Origin: Paenibacillus silviterrae
GTDB taxonomy: Bacteria; Bacillota; Bacilli; Paenibacillales; NBRC-103111
DNA length: 64,000 nucleotides
Direction: 5' to 3'
NCBI RefSeq assembly: GCF_030167925.1
Contig: NZ_JASKUT010000002.1
Location: forward strand, 1,798,001 to 1,862,000
Shown: positions 9,924-19,800 of the stretch, one piece after another
Layout of the letters: every line of letters begins with the position of its first letter
Numbering within the stretch: the first letter of the stretch is position 1
Position numbers and translations under genes: made by a program
Notes under the pieces: model-generated
Databases searched by the model: none
Seen by the model: the letters and a program-made list of their open reading frames with translations, nothing else
Told to the model about the DNA's origin: nothing

Positions 9924-10868
9924 TTACTCCAGTCCTACACCTTCGTCAAACCCAAGCATAATGTTCATATTCTGAATGGCTGCCCCCGAGGCACCTTTTC
10001 CCAAATTATCAAATCTTGAAACAAGTAATACTTGGTCTTTATGACCAAACACAAATATATCCAAATAATTTGTATTATTGCATAGCGTGAGATTAAAGTA
10101 ACCATCTTCAAGATATGCCTCAGAGTCAAATGGGGCAACTCGAACAAAACGTTCATCTTTATAATAAGAGGCAAGCAATTCTTGAATATCTTTTGCCGTC
10201 ATTTTTTTTATAAACATTCTAGGTAAGAGAGGAATACTGACTGCATCACCCTGATAATAGTTTCCGACTATTGGAGTGAAAAGTGGTGCCGAGTTTAACC
10301 CAGAATAAAGTTGCATTTCTGGAAGATGCTTATGGTTAAGGTTAAGTGCATAATGTCTTGGTGCGAAAAGCTGTTCTCTATTTGAGTTCTGATATTCAGA
10401 TATAAGTTTCTTGCCTCCACCACTATATCCAGTAAGCGCATAACAAGTTATCGGGTAATCCTTCGGTATAATTCCTTCTGCTACCAAAGGATGTATAGCT
10501 AAAATAAACCCTGTGGCATGGCATCCTGGGACAGATACTCTAGATGAACTTTGGATTTTATTTCTTTGATTTTTATGTAATTCTGGTAATCCATATGTCC
10601 AATCCTGGTTGGTCCTAAATGCCGTACTAGCATCTATTATTTTGGTCTTATTATTACTTACCATACATACAGCATCCCTTGAAGCAGCATCAGGAAGACA
10701 AAGGAATACGACATCGGCTTCGTTTATTAAATCCTTACGGGCTTCGTAATCTTTTCGCTTTTCCGACTCAATTTTGATTACTTCTATGTTAGAAATCTTA
10801 GATAAGTAATCATGTATTTTTATCCCTGTTGTCCCTTCTTGACCATCCACAAATATTTTATATTTCAC
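9924..10868 (-). CDS. argC: N-acetyl-gamma-glutamyl-phosphate reductase, type 2 (short form)
   Basis: NADPH-dependent reduction of N-acetylglutamyl phosphate in arginine synthesis. Starting at the GTG at 10868 gives 314 residues, the usual length of the type 2 form, and AAGGAG lies 6-8 bases upstream; an ATG six codons earlier has no ribosome site. Visible are the nucleotide-binding N-terminus (FVDGQEGTTGIKI), the catalytic cysteine in VSVPGCHATGF and the conserved GYSGGGK. It is separated from any argJBD genes, which is odd for a biosynthesis gene. A structured repeat (copy A) follows the stop and another (copy B) lies upstream, so it sits like a cassette. It could serve another N-acylated amino-acid pathway. 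Confidence 0.88.
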   Translation of the reverse strand: MKYKIFVDGQEGTTGIKIHDYLSKISNIEVIKIESEKRKDYEARKDLINEADVVFLCLPDAASRDAVCMVSNNKTKIIDASTAFRTNQDWTYGLPELHKNQRNKIQSSSRVSVPGCHATGFILAIHPLVAEGIIPKDYPITCYALTGYSGGGKKLISEYQNSNREQLFAPRHYALNLNHKHLPEMQLYSGLNSAPLFTPIVGNYYQGDAVSIPLLPRMFIKKMTAKDIQELLASYYKDERFVRVAPFDSEAYLEDGYFNLTLCNNTNYLDIFVFGHKDQVLLVSRFDNLGKGASGAAIQNMNIMLGFDEGVGLE

Positions 10869-10942
10869 TTTTCCACTCCTTACCATTAAATGTATGTATT
10901 ATTATACATATTTCCGTATATATATTCAATCAAAATCATTGT

Positions 10943-11035
10943 GTTAAACTCCCGATTCTTCAACGACACCAGGGAGCAGCTGCCGCAGAGGTCTGCTCCC
11001 TGGATATTCCTCTATCGTTCCCAGATAGCTTAATC
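10943..11035 (-). repeat. structured intergenic repeat, copy B
   Basis: Main hairpin CCAGGGAGCAG/CTGCTCCCTGG (10969-11003); second hairpin CTATC/GATAG (11012-11028). It lies about 35 bases after the stop of the HAD pseudogene on the minus strand. Confidence 0.85.
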
Positions 11036-11068
11036 CAGTCAAGTATGGACACGCTGGCGAATGCTCTC

Positions 11069-11650
11069 TCAGGTTTCATTCAGAATAATGTCCTTTAGAT
11101 CAATCAGACTCTTGATTCGATAGCTGGCCTGTGAGAAGTCATGTGTTTTTGTAAAGTCGTTATGGACAATTGCACAGTCGATACCAGCCGCAACGGCTGA
11201 GTTCAACCCTCTGTTTGAATTCTCTACAACCAGGGTCTCTTCTTTGGTAGCTCCGAGCGCTTTAGGCCGATCAAGTATGGTTCAGGGTGCGGCTTGGTGC
11301 GCTCGTAGTCTTCTCGAACAAGGACGAATTCCATGAATTGTCTAATCTGGCGGTTTTCATGAATAAGTTGAAAATCAGCACGTTTTGCAGTCGTAACAAT
11401 GGCCATGGACGTACTTTGACAGTTCGGCTAGAGTTTCAACTACGCCTTCAATCTCTATGCCTTCTGTTCTTAGATATTCCTGATAATAGACGTTGCGGAC
11501 CTCACGTTGCTTGCTGATAGTCTGTTCCTCAATACTTGCCGATCTAGCTTGGGACCAAGTCCCCAATGCCCGGGTCATGTCGCGGAGGTATTGATCTTTA
11601 TCCAAGGTAAATCCAATGCCAGCCAGAGCGCGTTCTCCCGCTTTGTAATA
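11069..11650 (-). pseudogene. HAD-superfamily hydrolase pseudogene (5' truncated, two frameshifts)
   Basis: The minus strand encodes a HAD-IA phosphatase in three frames. The segments run from about 11650 to 11406 (KAGERALAGIGFTLDKDQYL), 11406 to about 11255 (MAIVTTAKRADFQL with ERTKPHPEPYLIGLK) and on to the TGA at 11069 (ATKEETLVVENSNRGLNSAV, IDLKDIILNET). Frameshifts fall near 11406 and 11255. The DxDG motif I that should open the protein is missing, so the 5' end is lost. The KPHPEP and VVENSNRGLNSAVAAG motifs identify the beta-phosphoglucomutase-like subfamily. It cannot make an active enzyme as it stands. Confidence 0.75.
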
Positions 11651-11906
11651 CCAGAATTCAGGTTTTTTTTAATTTTTAAGGATTTTCCTGTTACTTAAAC
11701 AGTGAACCGATATCCGTACGACGTTGTAACGGCTCCCTGGCCTGGTTTATCAAAAAATCACATACATATTGAAAATCCCGATATGATTACGTTGTATCCA
11801 CTCAACCCCACTCAAAAATGGTCAATATTTACGCTTCTATGCTTTGCTTAAATATCTTTTTTTACTAAAAATCAATCATTGCTAGTGGTCATACTCGAGC
11901 ATAACT

Positions 11907-12000
11907 GCCCCTTTAGCTTTAACGCGATCAGGGAGTAGTCGCCGCGCGGTGAACTGCTCCCTAGCGTAATTGCGTATCGCTTATCGGTACATTTGTACGA
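11907..12000 (-). repeat. structured intergenic repeat, copy C
   Basis: Main hairpin AGGGAGTAG/CTGCTCCCT (11930-11962, one mismatch). The second motif is degenerate (GCGTATCGCTTATCGG). The TAA of the GNAT remnant lies inside the repeat. The stretch 11651-11906 holds no gene I can support. Confidence 0.65.
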
Positions 12001-12064
12001 ACCACATTTTAAATCCATGCTTTTCGTAAAACCCAACGATTTTTTGCCATGTCCATAGTTGATG
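11991..12064 (-). pseudogene. GNAT acetyltransferase C-terminal remnant
   Basis: About 24 codons read WQKIVGFYEKHGFKMWF then VQMYR and a TAA. FYEKHGF is the typical C-terminal GNAT signature. No N-terminal part is present. The stop overlaps repeat copy C. Confidence 0.55.
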
Positions 12065-12094
12065 AAGTATACAATGGCACAAGGAGGAAACAAG

Positions 12095-12235
12095 ATGAGT
12101 GATATATCATTTATAGGGGTGGGACCAATGGGCGCGACGCTCGCTCGGGTACTGCTTCAAAATGGTCATCGAGTTACGGTCTGGAACAGGACAAAAGAGA
12201 AGGCCGAACCGCTGGTCCGTGAGGGAGCACAATAA
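12095..12235 (+). pseudogene. truncated NAD(P)-binding dehydrogenase N-terminus
   Basis: 46 codons with AAGGAGG upstream. The sequence is the N-terminal Rossmann part of the 6-phosphogluconate/3-hydroxyisobutyrate dehydrogenase and imine-reductase group: GVGPMGATLARVL, then GHRVTVWNRTKEKA. It stops at TAA where about 240 more residues would be expected, exactly where the terminator hairpin of the next minus-strand gene begins. The break thus coincides with a boundary between DNA blocks. Confidence 0.65.
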
Positions 12236-12272
12236 CGGCAGAAGCTGGTGCCACCCAGCTACTGCCGTTATT
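12231..12272. terminator. strong hairpin after the beta-helix gene
   Basis: Perfect stem AATAACGGCAG/CTGCCGTTATT with an inner AGCTGG/CCAGCT stem, just after the stop of the minus-strand gene at 12276. The T-run is weak. It probably ends the glycan-locus transcript. Confidence 0.65.
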
Positions 12273-12275
12273 AAC

Positions 12276-14537
12276 CTATCTATAAATTCTAACCTCATTC
12301 AAATAAAAGTCTTCCTGCCCCGTCTTGACAATCGCGACGTACCTGTATGACGCTTGGTCAGTAATAATCCTGGACCAAGTCGTCTGGTGCGGAAATCCAT
12401 TGCTATCTACCGTAGCGAGCACAACATAACCGTTCGACATCGCTGCGTTATTGGAAGCCCAAATTTGAAAGTTTCTTCGTATGACCGGATCGTTGGCGGT
12501 GCCAAGCCGGGATACAATCTCGATTTTCTTGATCCGAGCTGCCGTGCCCAAATCGATCTGCCACCACGGGTTGCCGGTGACGGAAAGGTTCGGCTTCCAC
12601 CCCGGTTCGTCCGTGCTGTCGTTGACCGCAAGGTTTGGGGAATAACCGCTGCTCGAGGAGGATGCGCTGACAGCGGTATAAGCTAGCGTTTGATTCGTCA
12701 TGCGCCCTGCCTTCGAGATGATGTCCGCTGCGGTGGGCGGCCAATTACTCCCGCTAACCAGCGTATTGTTGATGACTTGGTTTGTGTTTAAGATGGTGCC
12801 TTGGGGGACGTTGTGGTAGTTATTTTGAATCAAATTGTCATGGTTTGGGGGGTTGTTGGCGAAGAAGGCCACTGTTGTATTATCAAGAACATTTTCTTGG
12901 ACCGTCTTGTATGCGCTGCCGCCATCGAGATATATGCCAGCGATCGGATAAGGTTTGGTTGCGGACAAGTAAGATGAAGCTGTGAGGTTATAAATATAGT
13001 TATGATGGAATGTGGTATTGTTCGTGCGTCCCAGTGTGTAAATCCCGCCACCGTCATCGAGAAGCTGCATTACATCGTAGATTTTGTTGTATTGAACTGT
13101 GTTGTCATCGGTTCCGGTCTCCGTGTCGTCCCATTGCCAGCCTAGGTTGATCCCCGTATAAGGCATCGTGCGGACCTCATTGAATTCAATGGACATATGA
13201 TCCGGCTTGGTAGCCAGGATACCCACGCCGTCCTTGTAGTCGCGTCCGACCTTCTCGACGAGATTGTTCGAGATCAGGTCATAGCTGCTGTCTTGAGAGT
13301 AGCTGTAGATGCCCCCTGCGGCAATATCTCTGAATGTGTTGCTCACGATCTGGTTGAATTGCAATGCGCCCTTCATCAGCATCCCGATGGCGCCGGTCGA
13401 ATGAACGGTATTTTGTTCAAAGCGAATATGGCTGGTATGCATCATAAAGATCGCGCCCGGCACAATTTGTCCCTCCGATGTCGTCTTCGGCAGACCGGCT
13501 TGTGTCTGAAGATAGCCGTACAAACTCGGATGCGTCCAGTTGCTGTGAGCGAAGGTGATGCCTTTCAACTGAATATGATGGGCAGGAGTCGCGCTGTCCG
13601 TTCCTTGAATACTGACTAACGTCTGAACCTTGGGCGCAATTACTTTTACGCTGGCCATGGACTCGCCTGTACGAGGCTTGTAATACAGCATATGATTATT
13701 TGCCGTGGACTTATCCAGGAACCACTCGCCTGGAGCGTCCAACAGCTCCAATGCATTTTCGAAATAATAGTAGGTCGGATCCTGCGGGTTATTGTTTATG
13801 ATGCCTGAGTTCAGCTCCATCGGAGGAGGAGCAACCATAGATAGCTCCGCTTGCGTACCGCTTACGGTGAAATCACTAATGATTAGGCGTTTATGCCTCC
13901 AATGGGCATTCCATACAAACTCAACGTGACCCGATTCGGCCCAAGTGCCAATCTCGGAAACATTGACCTTGAAAGGACTGACAGAAGTTACCGCCGAATA
14001 ATACGGACCGCCTGTATTCTCGTTGGTAAGGTTCGGCTGACGCGCGCGGATTGCACGGGAGTCCGCGACGTATAATTGGCGGAAGTTCAAGCTGCCTACA
14101 TTGGCTTTGTATATATTTTGGGCAGAATCATGAACTACCCAAGAGCTGCCAGGAATCTCCTGCCCCCCGCTGATGATGGGCTCATTCGTTTCTCCGGGCT
14201 TCTTCCTGTAAATGACGGCATATCCGTTCGTCCCGGAATCCTGCGTTCCGAGAGTAAAGGTACTCCCGAGATAGTAGGTGCCGCCGGACAAATTCACAAT
14301 GACGTTGCCCGTCATTCCTGCTGTCAAGAGACGCGCCTGATCTCTGGCACCTGTCAGAGAACATGGCGCAGCTGAACTGCAAACCGTTCCCGTGCCTGAA
14401 GGCGACGCATACAGCTCCGTCGCCGCAGCCATCGCTTTGTCCGCCTGGGAAGCTAACGGCAATCCCACCAGCATCACCGCACATAAAAACCACAACTTGG
14501 GGCCTTTCCACTTGCGCTTGGACTTCATTAACATCAT
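12276..14537 (-). CDS. secreted right-handed parallel beta-helix protein with C-terminal F5/8C domain
   Basis: 753 residues with AAGGAAGG 5 bases before the ATG. Signal peptide about 1-38. The N-terminal block (LYASPSGTG, GGTYYLGSTFTL, PIISGGQEIPG, FRQLYVADSRAIRARQPN) and the following beta-helix (about 40-590) match the family that contains GH141 enzymes (alpha-L-fucosidase, xylanase) and related polysaccharide lyase-like proteins. Residues about 610-753 form an F5/8C (discoidin) carbohydrate-binding domain ending DFYLNEVRIYR. It shares architecture with the 1434-residue protein upstream, so the two are probably paralogues with different specificity. It is the last gene of the locus, behind a hairpin after the GH42 gene. 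The catalytic activity is inferred from the family only. Confidence 0.8.
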   Translation of the reverse strand: MMLMKSKRKWKGPKLWFLCAVMLVGLPLASQADKAMAAATELYASPSGTGTVCSSAAPCSLTGARDQARLLTAGMTGNVIVNLSGGTYYLGSTFTLGTQDSGTNGYAVIYRKKPGETNEPIISGGQEIPGSSWVVHDSAQNIYKANVGSLNFRQLYVADSRAIRARQPNLTNENTGGPYYSAVTSVSPFKVNVSEIGTWAESGHVEFVWNAHWRHKRLIISDFTVSGTQAELSMVAPPPMELNSGIINNNPQDPTYYYFENALELLDAPGEWFLDKSTANNHMLYYKPRTGESMASVKVIAPKVQTLVSIQGTDSATPAHHIQLKGITFAHSNWTHPSLYGYLQTQAGLPKTTSEGQIVPGAIFMMHTSHIRFEQNTVHSTGAIGMLMKGALQFNQIVSNTFRDIAAGGIYSYSQDSSYDLISNNLVEKVGRDYKDGVGILATKPDHMSIEFNEVRTMPYTGINLGWQWDDTETGTDDNTVQYNKIYDVMQLLDDGGGIYTLGRTNNTTFHHNYIYNLTASSYLSATKPYPIAGIYLDGGSAYKTVQENVLDNTTVAFFANNPPNHDNLIQNNYHNVPQGTILNTNQVINNTLVSGSNWPPTAADIISKAGRMTNQTLAYTAVSASSSSSGYSPNLAVNDSTDEPGWKPNLSVTGNPWWQIDLGTAARIKKIEIVSRLGTANDPVIRRNFQIWASNNAAMSNGYVVLATVDSNGFPHQTTWSRIITDQASYRYVAIVKTGQEDFYLNEVRIYR

Positions 14538-14673
14538 TACACCTTCCTTTAGCTAGAAATGTATCTATGCCTGGATAAACGCCCTCGCAATTCTGTATGA
14601 AGGATAGACTCAAAGAGGCGGAGGGTCCGCACTCTGGATTTGATTCCGCTGCATTTGCAGCTTAGAAGAAATC

Positions 14674-14708
14674 AAGGGCGAAGCAGTCCCTCGAACTGCT
14701 CCACCCTT
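14674..14708 (-). terminator. hairpin between GH42 and beta-helix genes
   Basis: On the minus-strand RNA AAGGGTGGAGCAGT pairs with ACTGCTTCGCCCTT, with two G-U pairs, beginning 9 bases after the GH42 stop. There is no long T-run, so it may only reduce read-through into the last gene or protect the upstream transcript. Confidence 0.55.
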
Positions 14709-14716
14709 GCAACAAG

Positions 14717-16762
14717 TCATCTTGTCGTCTTCAGGACGGCATACCCTTTGGGCGGCAAAATCAGCTGATCCTGCACTCGGGTTTGCTGAAGGACATTCTC
14801 ATAAGGTGCATCCAGCTTTAGGGTCATCCGTTCCGTTGTTGCATTGAATACAAACCACGCCGTATAACCTGCTCCCTCCCGTTGTATGGCTTCCGCCCCG
14901 AGTGGCAGCGAGAATGGCGCTGACTTTACCCCGGCTTGCACCGCTATGCGAGTCAGCAGCTGCTTCATCGTCGCTGGCTCAAGCATTGTGCCTATATAAT
15001 AGGCCGTGCCCTGACCGAAAGCGCGCCGGCTGACAACGCCTTCCCCTTGCCGGAACGTGTCCGCATAGCGCCCGACAAGCTCAGCCCCTTGGACTTCCAG
15101 GCATTCCGTCCAATACCGGCTCATGCCCTCCCATCGCTGCTTCTCTTGCTCCAGCTCAATAAGCGACACGGAATGCTCGAAGACCGGCTCCCACTCCGTG
15201 ACATGCACACCGAACAAGTCCGTCATCCCGGCAGGCAGCGTCTCCTGGAAAGCGACATTGTCTTTGTTCTTGACGGAGGTCAGGAAGGTGGCGACAACGA
15301 TGCCCCCGCTTGCCGTATAATCCTTCAGCTTCTGCCGCAAGTCATCGTCCATCAGGAATAACGAAGGTACCACAATGAGCCGATAACGGCTGATGTCCGC
15401 TTTAGCCGTGATGACATCTGTGCCGATCCCTAGCTGCGTCAGCTGCTCATACCATATCTGGGCATGAGAGATCCAAGAGAACTGCTTGTGCACGGGCTTG
15501 ATTTTGAGCGCCCACAAGGAATCGTAATCGAACAGTATCGCCGTATCGCAGCGAATTTCCGTCTCCCGCAGCAGTCCGGCTAGCTGGTTCAGGTCCGAAG
15601 CCGCCTCCTGCACCTCCCGGTACCGCCTGCGGGGCACCCCGTCCGCATCGAGGATCGAATGGTTCAGCTGCTCGGCTCCATACGGGAATTGAATGTATTG
15701 GAAGTGTGTGACCAGCTCCGCACCTCCGGCAAAAGCATGGATCGCAAGCTGCTTGATCGCGCCCGGATACGGCTGCAGCCTGCCCTCGTGCCCCCACAGG
15801 GCGTGGCCGCCGCCGCAAGCCAGCTCCAGCACCCAGAATCGTCCAGGCTCAGACTTCGTCTCCATATTGCGGCCCAGCGCCCACTCGAACGAAGCCCCAT
15901 ACAGCTCCTCCCCCCGCAGGTTTGGATAAGCATCGACGCCATACCGATCCAGCTCTCGGAAGTTATCGAAGTAATCGATACTGTTCGTACCGCAGCCGGT
16001 GCCGTTCGTCGTCACGATCTGGTGCTTGCCGCCATGCTCGCGAAGCGCCTCTGCCTGAACCAGCTGATAGGCAATGTTGGACTCGCTGCAGAACCGTTCA
16101 AAATCAAGCCGCAGCGACGGATTGTCAAAATACGAATCGATCGGCTTAATCGTATTCGTCTCAATCGTCGCGACCGGCAGGTTAATCTGCCGGAAGGCAT
16201 TGTACCGCTGCCCCCAGAATACGGTCCCCCATCGGTCGTTCAGCTCCTCAATCGTTCCATACTTGCGTTCCAGCCAGGCGTGGAACAAGCTCTTGCAGAC
16301 GCCGCAGCGGCAGCGTCCCGTCCCTTCCTGGCCCATTTCGTTGTCGATCTGATAGCCGATAACGTGCGGATTGTCGCGAAATTGCGCCGCCATCCGCTTC
16401 GCGATACCATACGAATAATCGCGGTAAAGCGGATTGTTATAGCAATAATGTCTCCGACCGCCGAAAGGCCGCACCCGCCCGTCATTGTCCACGTACATCA
16501 TGCCTGGATGACGCTCGCAGAGCCAGGCGGGAGGCGTTGCCGTAGGCGTGCAGAGCACCGTATGGATGCCGAGCTGCCCCGCTCTGCCGATAACGTCCTC
16601 CAGCCATTCGAACCGATACACGCCTTCCTCCGGCTCCATCTCGGACCAGGTGAACTCGCCGATCCGAATGATGTTCATTCCCGCGTCGGCGAGCAGCTGC
16701 AGGTCTCGCTCGATCTGAGCTGCCTTTCTCATCTCCGGATAATATGCTACGCCGTAATACAC
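14717..16762 (-). CDS. GH42 beta-galactosidase
   Basis: 681-residue cytoplasmic glycosidase, starting at GTG with AGGGGGAG 8 bases upstream. The (beta/alpha)8 domain opens with YYGVAYYPE. The acid/base is Glu142 in YQIDNEMG and the nucleophile probably Glu313 (WVLELACGG). The metal-binding cysteines of the family are present (Cys107, 151, 153, 156). A trimerisation-type domain (about 395-600) and a C-terminal beta domain follow. It hydrolyses terminal beta-galactose from oligosaccharides, presumably those brought in by the ABC importer encoded upstream in this locus. There is no signal peptide, in contrast to the beta-helix neighbours. Confidence 0.93.
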   Translation of the reverse strand: MYYGVAYYPEMRKAAQIERDLQLLADAGMNIIRIGEFTWSEMEPEEGVYRFEWLEDVIGRAGQLGIHTVLCTPTATPPAWLCERHPGMMYVDNDGRVRPFGGRRHYCYNNPLYRDYSYGIAKRMAAQFRDNPHVIGYQIDNEMGQEGTGRCRCGVCKSLFHAWLERKYGTIEELNDRWGTVFWGQRYNAFRQINLPVATIETNTIKPIDSYFDNPSLRLDFERFCSESNIAYQLVQAEALREHGGKHQIVTTNGTGCGTNSIDYFDNFRELDRYGVDAYPNLRGEELYGASFEWALGRNMETKSEPGRFWVLELACGGGHALWGHEGRLQPYPGAIKQLAIHAFAGGAELVTHFQYIQFPYGAEQLNHSILDADGVPRRRYREVQEAASDLNQLAGLLRETEIRCDTAILFDYDSLWALKIKPVHKQFSWISHAQIWYEQLTQLGIGTDVITAKADISRYRLIVVPSLFLMDDDLRQKLKDYTASGGIVVATFLTSVKNKDNVAFQETLPAGMTDLFGVHVTEWEPVFEHSVSLIELEQEKQRWEGMSRYWTECLEVQGAELVGRYADTFRQGEGVVSRRAFGQGTAYYIGTMLEPATMKQLLTRIAVQAGVKSAPFSLPLGAEAIQREGAGYTAWFVFNATTERMTLKLDAPYENVLQQTRVQDQLILPPKGYAVLKTTR

Positions 16763-16808
16763 AGTAGATACTCTCCCCCTGACCGAATCGGTCGACTTTA
16801 TCTTGGAT

Positions 16809-19800
16809 TTATTCCGTTAACACCCGAAGCTCCGCGACCGAAGCGTAATTCAGCGGCTTCACGAACCGCACATAGCGGTAAGCCGTGGCATCGAGCACAT
16901 AAGCGGACCATGTTGCCTTGAAGGGCAGCGCTTCATCCCCTTGGCTTCCGAGTACCGTATAGGTGGCGAAGCTCGGGTCATTGGACGCGCGGATCTCGAA
17001 ATGGCGGCGCGTGCTTGCCAGATCCGCATCCTGCCTCGTCACGACTTCCAGCTTGCGGATCGAATACGCTGTCCCCAGATCTGTCGTCCAGGAAGCCGTG
17101 CCCTTGGAAATCCAGGCAGTGGCTACGCTATTGTCATTCGCCTTGCTAGCGTCGTAAGCCGCGCTGTAAATATCCGTTGCCGTCGCCGGCTTGCCTAGAG
17201 CCGCGTTGGTTAACACCTTCGGCGTTCCTGTCACGCTAACCCCGGCAGATTCATTGCCCAGTCGACCGACGGTTCGGATCATGAAGGTATACGGGGCGTT
17301 ATTGGTTAATCCGGTCAAGTGGGCTTTCCCCGCTCCTGCGGGTACGGACTTCACCAGCGTATCGCCGTTATATATGCGAATCTCAGTCCATTGCGCCGAC
17401 ACAGGCGCATCCCATACAAGAATCAGCTCTTTGTCTTGCGTGTAAGTCGACGCATGAGTAACCTCTTCCGGAGCCTGCACAAGCGCCCCCAGCACCTTCA
17501 ACTCAGCAACGGCGGCATAGCCAATTGGCTTGACAAACCGCACGTATCTGTACGCATTTGTGCCCGCCACTTCGGCAGACCAAGCCGCTTTGTAAGGCAG
17601 CACCTCAGCCCCTTGAATGCCTAACACAATATGCGTGGCAAAGGAGGGATCATTAGACGCCTGGATTTCAAAGTGACTCCGCGTGCTTGCTTGATCGGCA
17701 TCCTGCCGGGTGATCACTTCAATCCCGCGAATGACATGATTGCGATATTGCTGTCCCAGATCTACTGTCCAAGAAGCCGCAGTCCTGGATACCCAAGCCG
17801 TAGACAGCTGGCCGTCATTGGCCTTGCTTGCATCATAGGTGCTGCTGTAAGCATCGGTGGCTGTCGCCGGTTTGCCCGCAGCAAGGTTCGTAAGCGTGCC
17901 AGGCGTACCTGTAACCTTGCGCCCGAACGATTCCTTGCCTTGCGAATTCACGGTCTTGAACGTGAAGGCGTATCGTATTCCGTTCGTCAGTCCGTCTATC
18001 ACTGCGGTTCCGACCCCTTTGGGCACCGATTGCAAAAGTGCAGCATCCGCTTCGGGGTCGCCATTGTAAATCTTGACTTCGGTAACATCCGCATCAGCAG
18101 GTTCATCCCATAAGATCTGCAGCTCGCCATCTCCGGCAATCACTGCCGTATTGGCGACCTCCTCCAGCGATTGGAGCGGCGCCGCCAGAACTCTCAGCTC
18201 GGCAACCGCCGCATAGTTCGCCGATTTGACGAAGCGGATATACCGGTATAGCGGCTTAGCAGATACATCGACGCTCCAGGTGGATTTGTATTCCAGCGTG
18301 TCGGCGCCTTGGCTGCCTAGCACCTCATACGTGGCAAATTTGATGTCATTGGAGCCTTGAACCTCGAAGTTTCTCCGCGTGCTGCCTTGGTCGGCATCCT
18401 GCCGCGTCACCACTTCAATGCGCTGCGGCTTGTAAAGCTCCACTTGCTCCAGCAGATCAAGCGTCAAGGATGCTATGGCGCCGGTTACCCACGCTGTCTG
18501 AATATCGCCGTCGTTCACCTTGCTAGCGCTGAAGGCATCGCTGAATTGGCTCGTCGCCTGGACGGGCTTATTCTTGGCAATGTTGATCAGCGCGGGCCTA
18601 GGCTCAGCTGCGGAGATCACGAAGATATCCACGCTTGTGTGAACATCGATGTCGTCGATGTTGACATGCACGTTAATTTTGGTTTGACCCGCCCGGGCGC
18701 CGGTCACCACGCCGCTGCTGCTATGGACAGCCGCGATGCTGCTATCGGCGGAGCTGTAGGTCACAGAGGTTGCCTGCGACAGGTCAACCGGCTGTCCGTC
18801 CCGCGTCGTAAGCGCTACCCCAATTCGGGCGGAATGACCTGTCCGCAGCACGGTAGAGCCCTCCATGGTCAGCTTCATGAAGTAAGGAATGAGCGTGTTG
18901 TTCGTCAAGCTGTAGCCGGTAACGGCTGCGATGTTATTTAACGCAACATCTCTTACCGCTCCGTCCGCCAGCGTCAGCGTCACGATTTTGCCATAACCCG
19001 CAGTCCGGGTAAGCATGAGCTTCACCGTTGCGTTCTTCACGTCCGCATAGTCCATGACAGCCGAAGCGACGGAGGCCGACGTTCCGTTCAAGATGAACTT
19101 CGACGCATCGAGTACGCCTGAATCGGATACCGATTCGAGCGGTTCGCTGAACTTCAATGTAAGCTCCTTGCCCGTCTCATCCGTCACGGCGCTCAGCAGC
19201 ACCGGTGGCGTTTGATCCGGTAGCCGAGGCGGCGGATCGGTCGGCACGGTCAGCCGAATATCCCGATAGGCGGGCTCGAGCCCTGCCATGAGCTTCACAT
19301 ACTGCAGGTCATTGTGGTTGCGGATGAACGTGCTGGTCCCGTAAGGGGCCACGTTCGTCTTGATATCCCGCTCCGAGTTCAGAATGACATTATTCATCAC
19401 CGTCATCCCCGAGCTGTTCTGGTCCAGATAGATCCCGAGGTTCTTCCACCATTCCTTCTCCGGCGGCTGATTCATCGTCGTCCATGGAGAACGAAGCACG
19501 TCATGAATGTAGTTGTCTGTGATCCGGGTGCCCGGCTGGTACGATAACGTATAGATGCCGCCCCCGTCATCAAGCAGCTTCATGACATGGGAGATACGGT
19601 TGTACCGGATCGTATTGTTTTTAAGCGCGGTCGTATTCGTCGTAAAGCCCCAGCCCATGGAAATACCGGAATAAGGCATATCGGTCAGCTCGTTGTGCTC
19701 GACCGCCATTTCCTCCACGTATCCGCCAAAAATACCCACGGCACCGTAATAGTCCTGTCCGACCTGAGACAAGTAATTGTTGCGAATCGACGTTCGTCTG

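Noticed and set aside
15659..16921. 420-residue plus-strand reading frame
   Set aside because: It lies antisense to the GH42 gene, which has full family motifs and good codon structure; a high-GC shadow.
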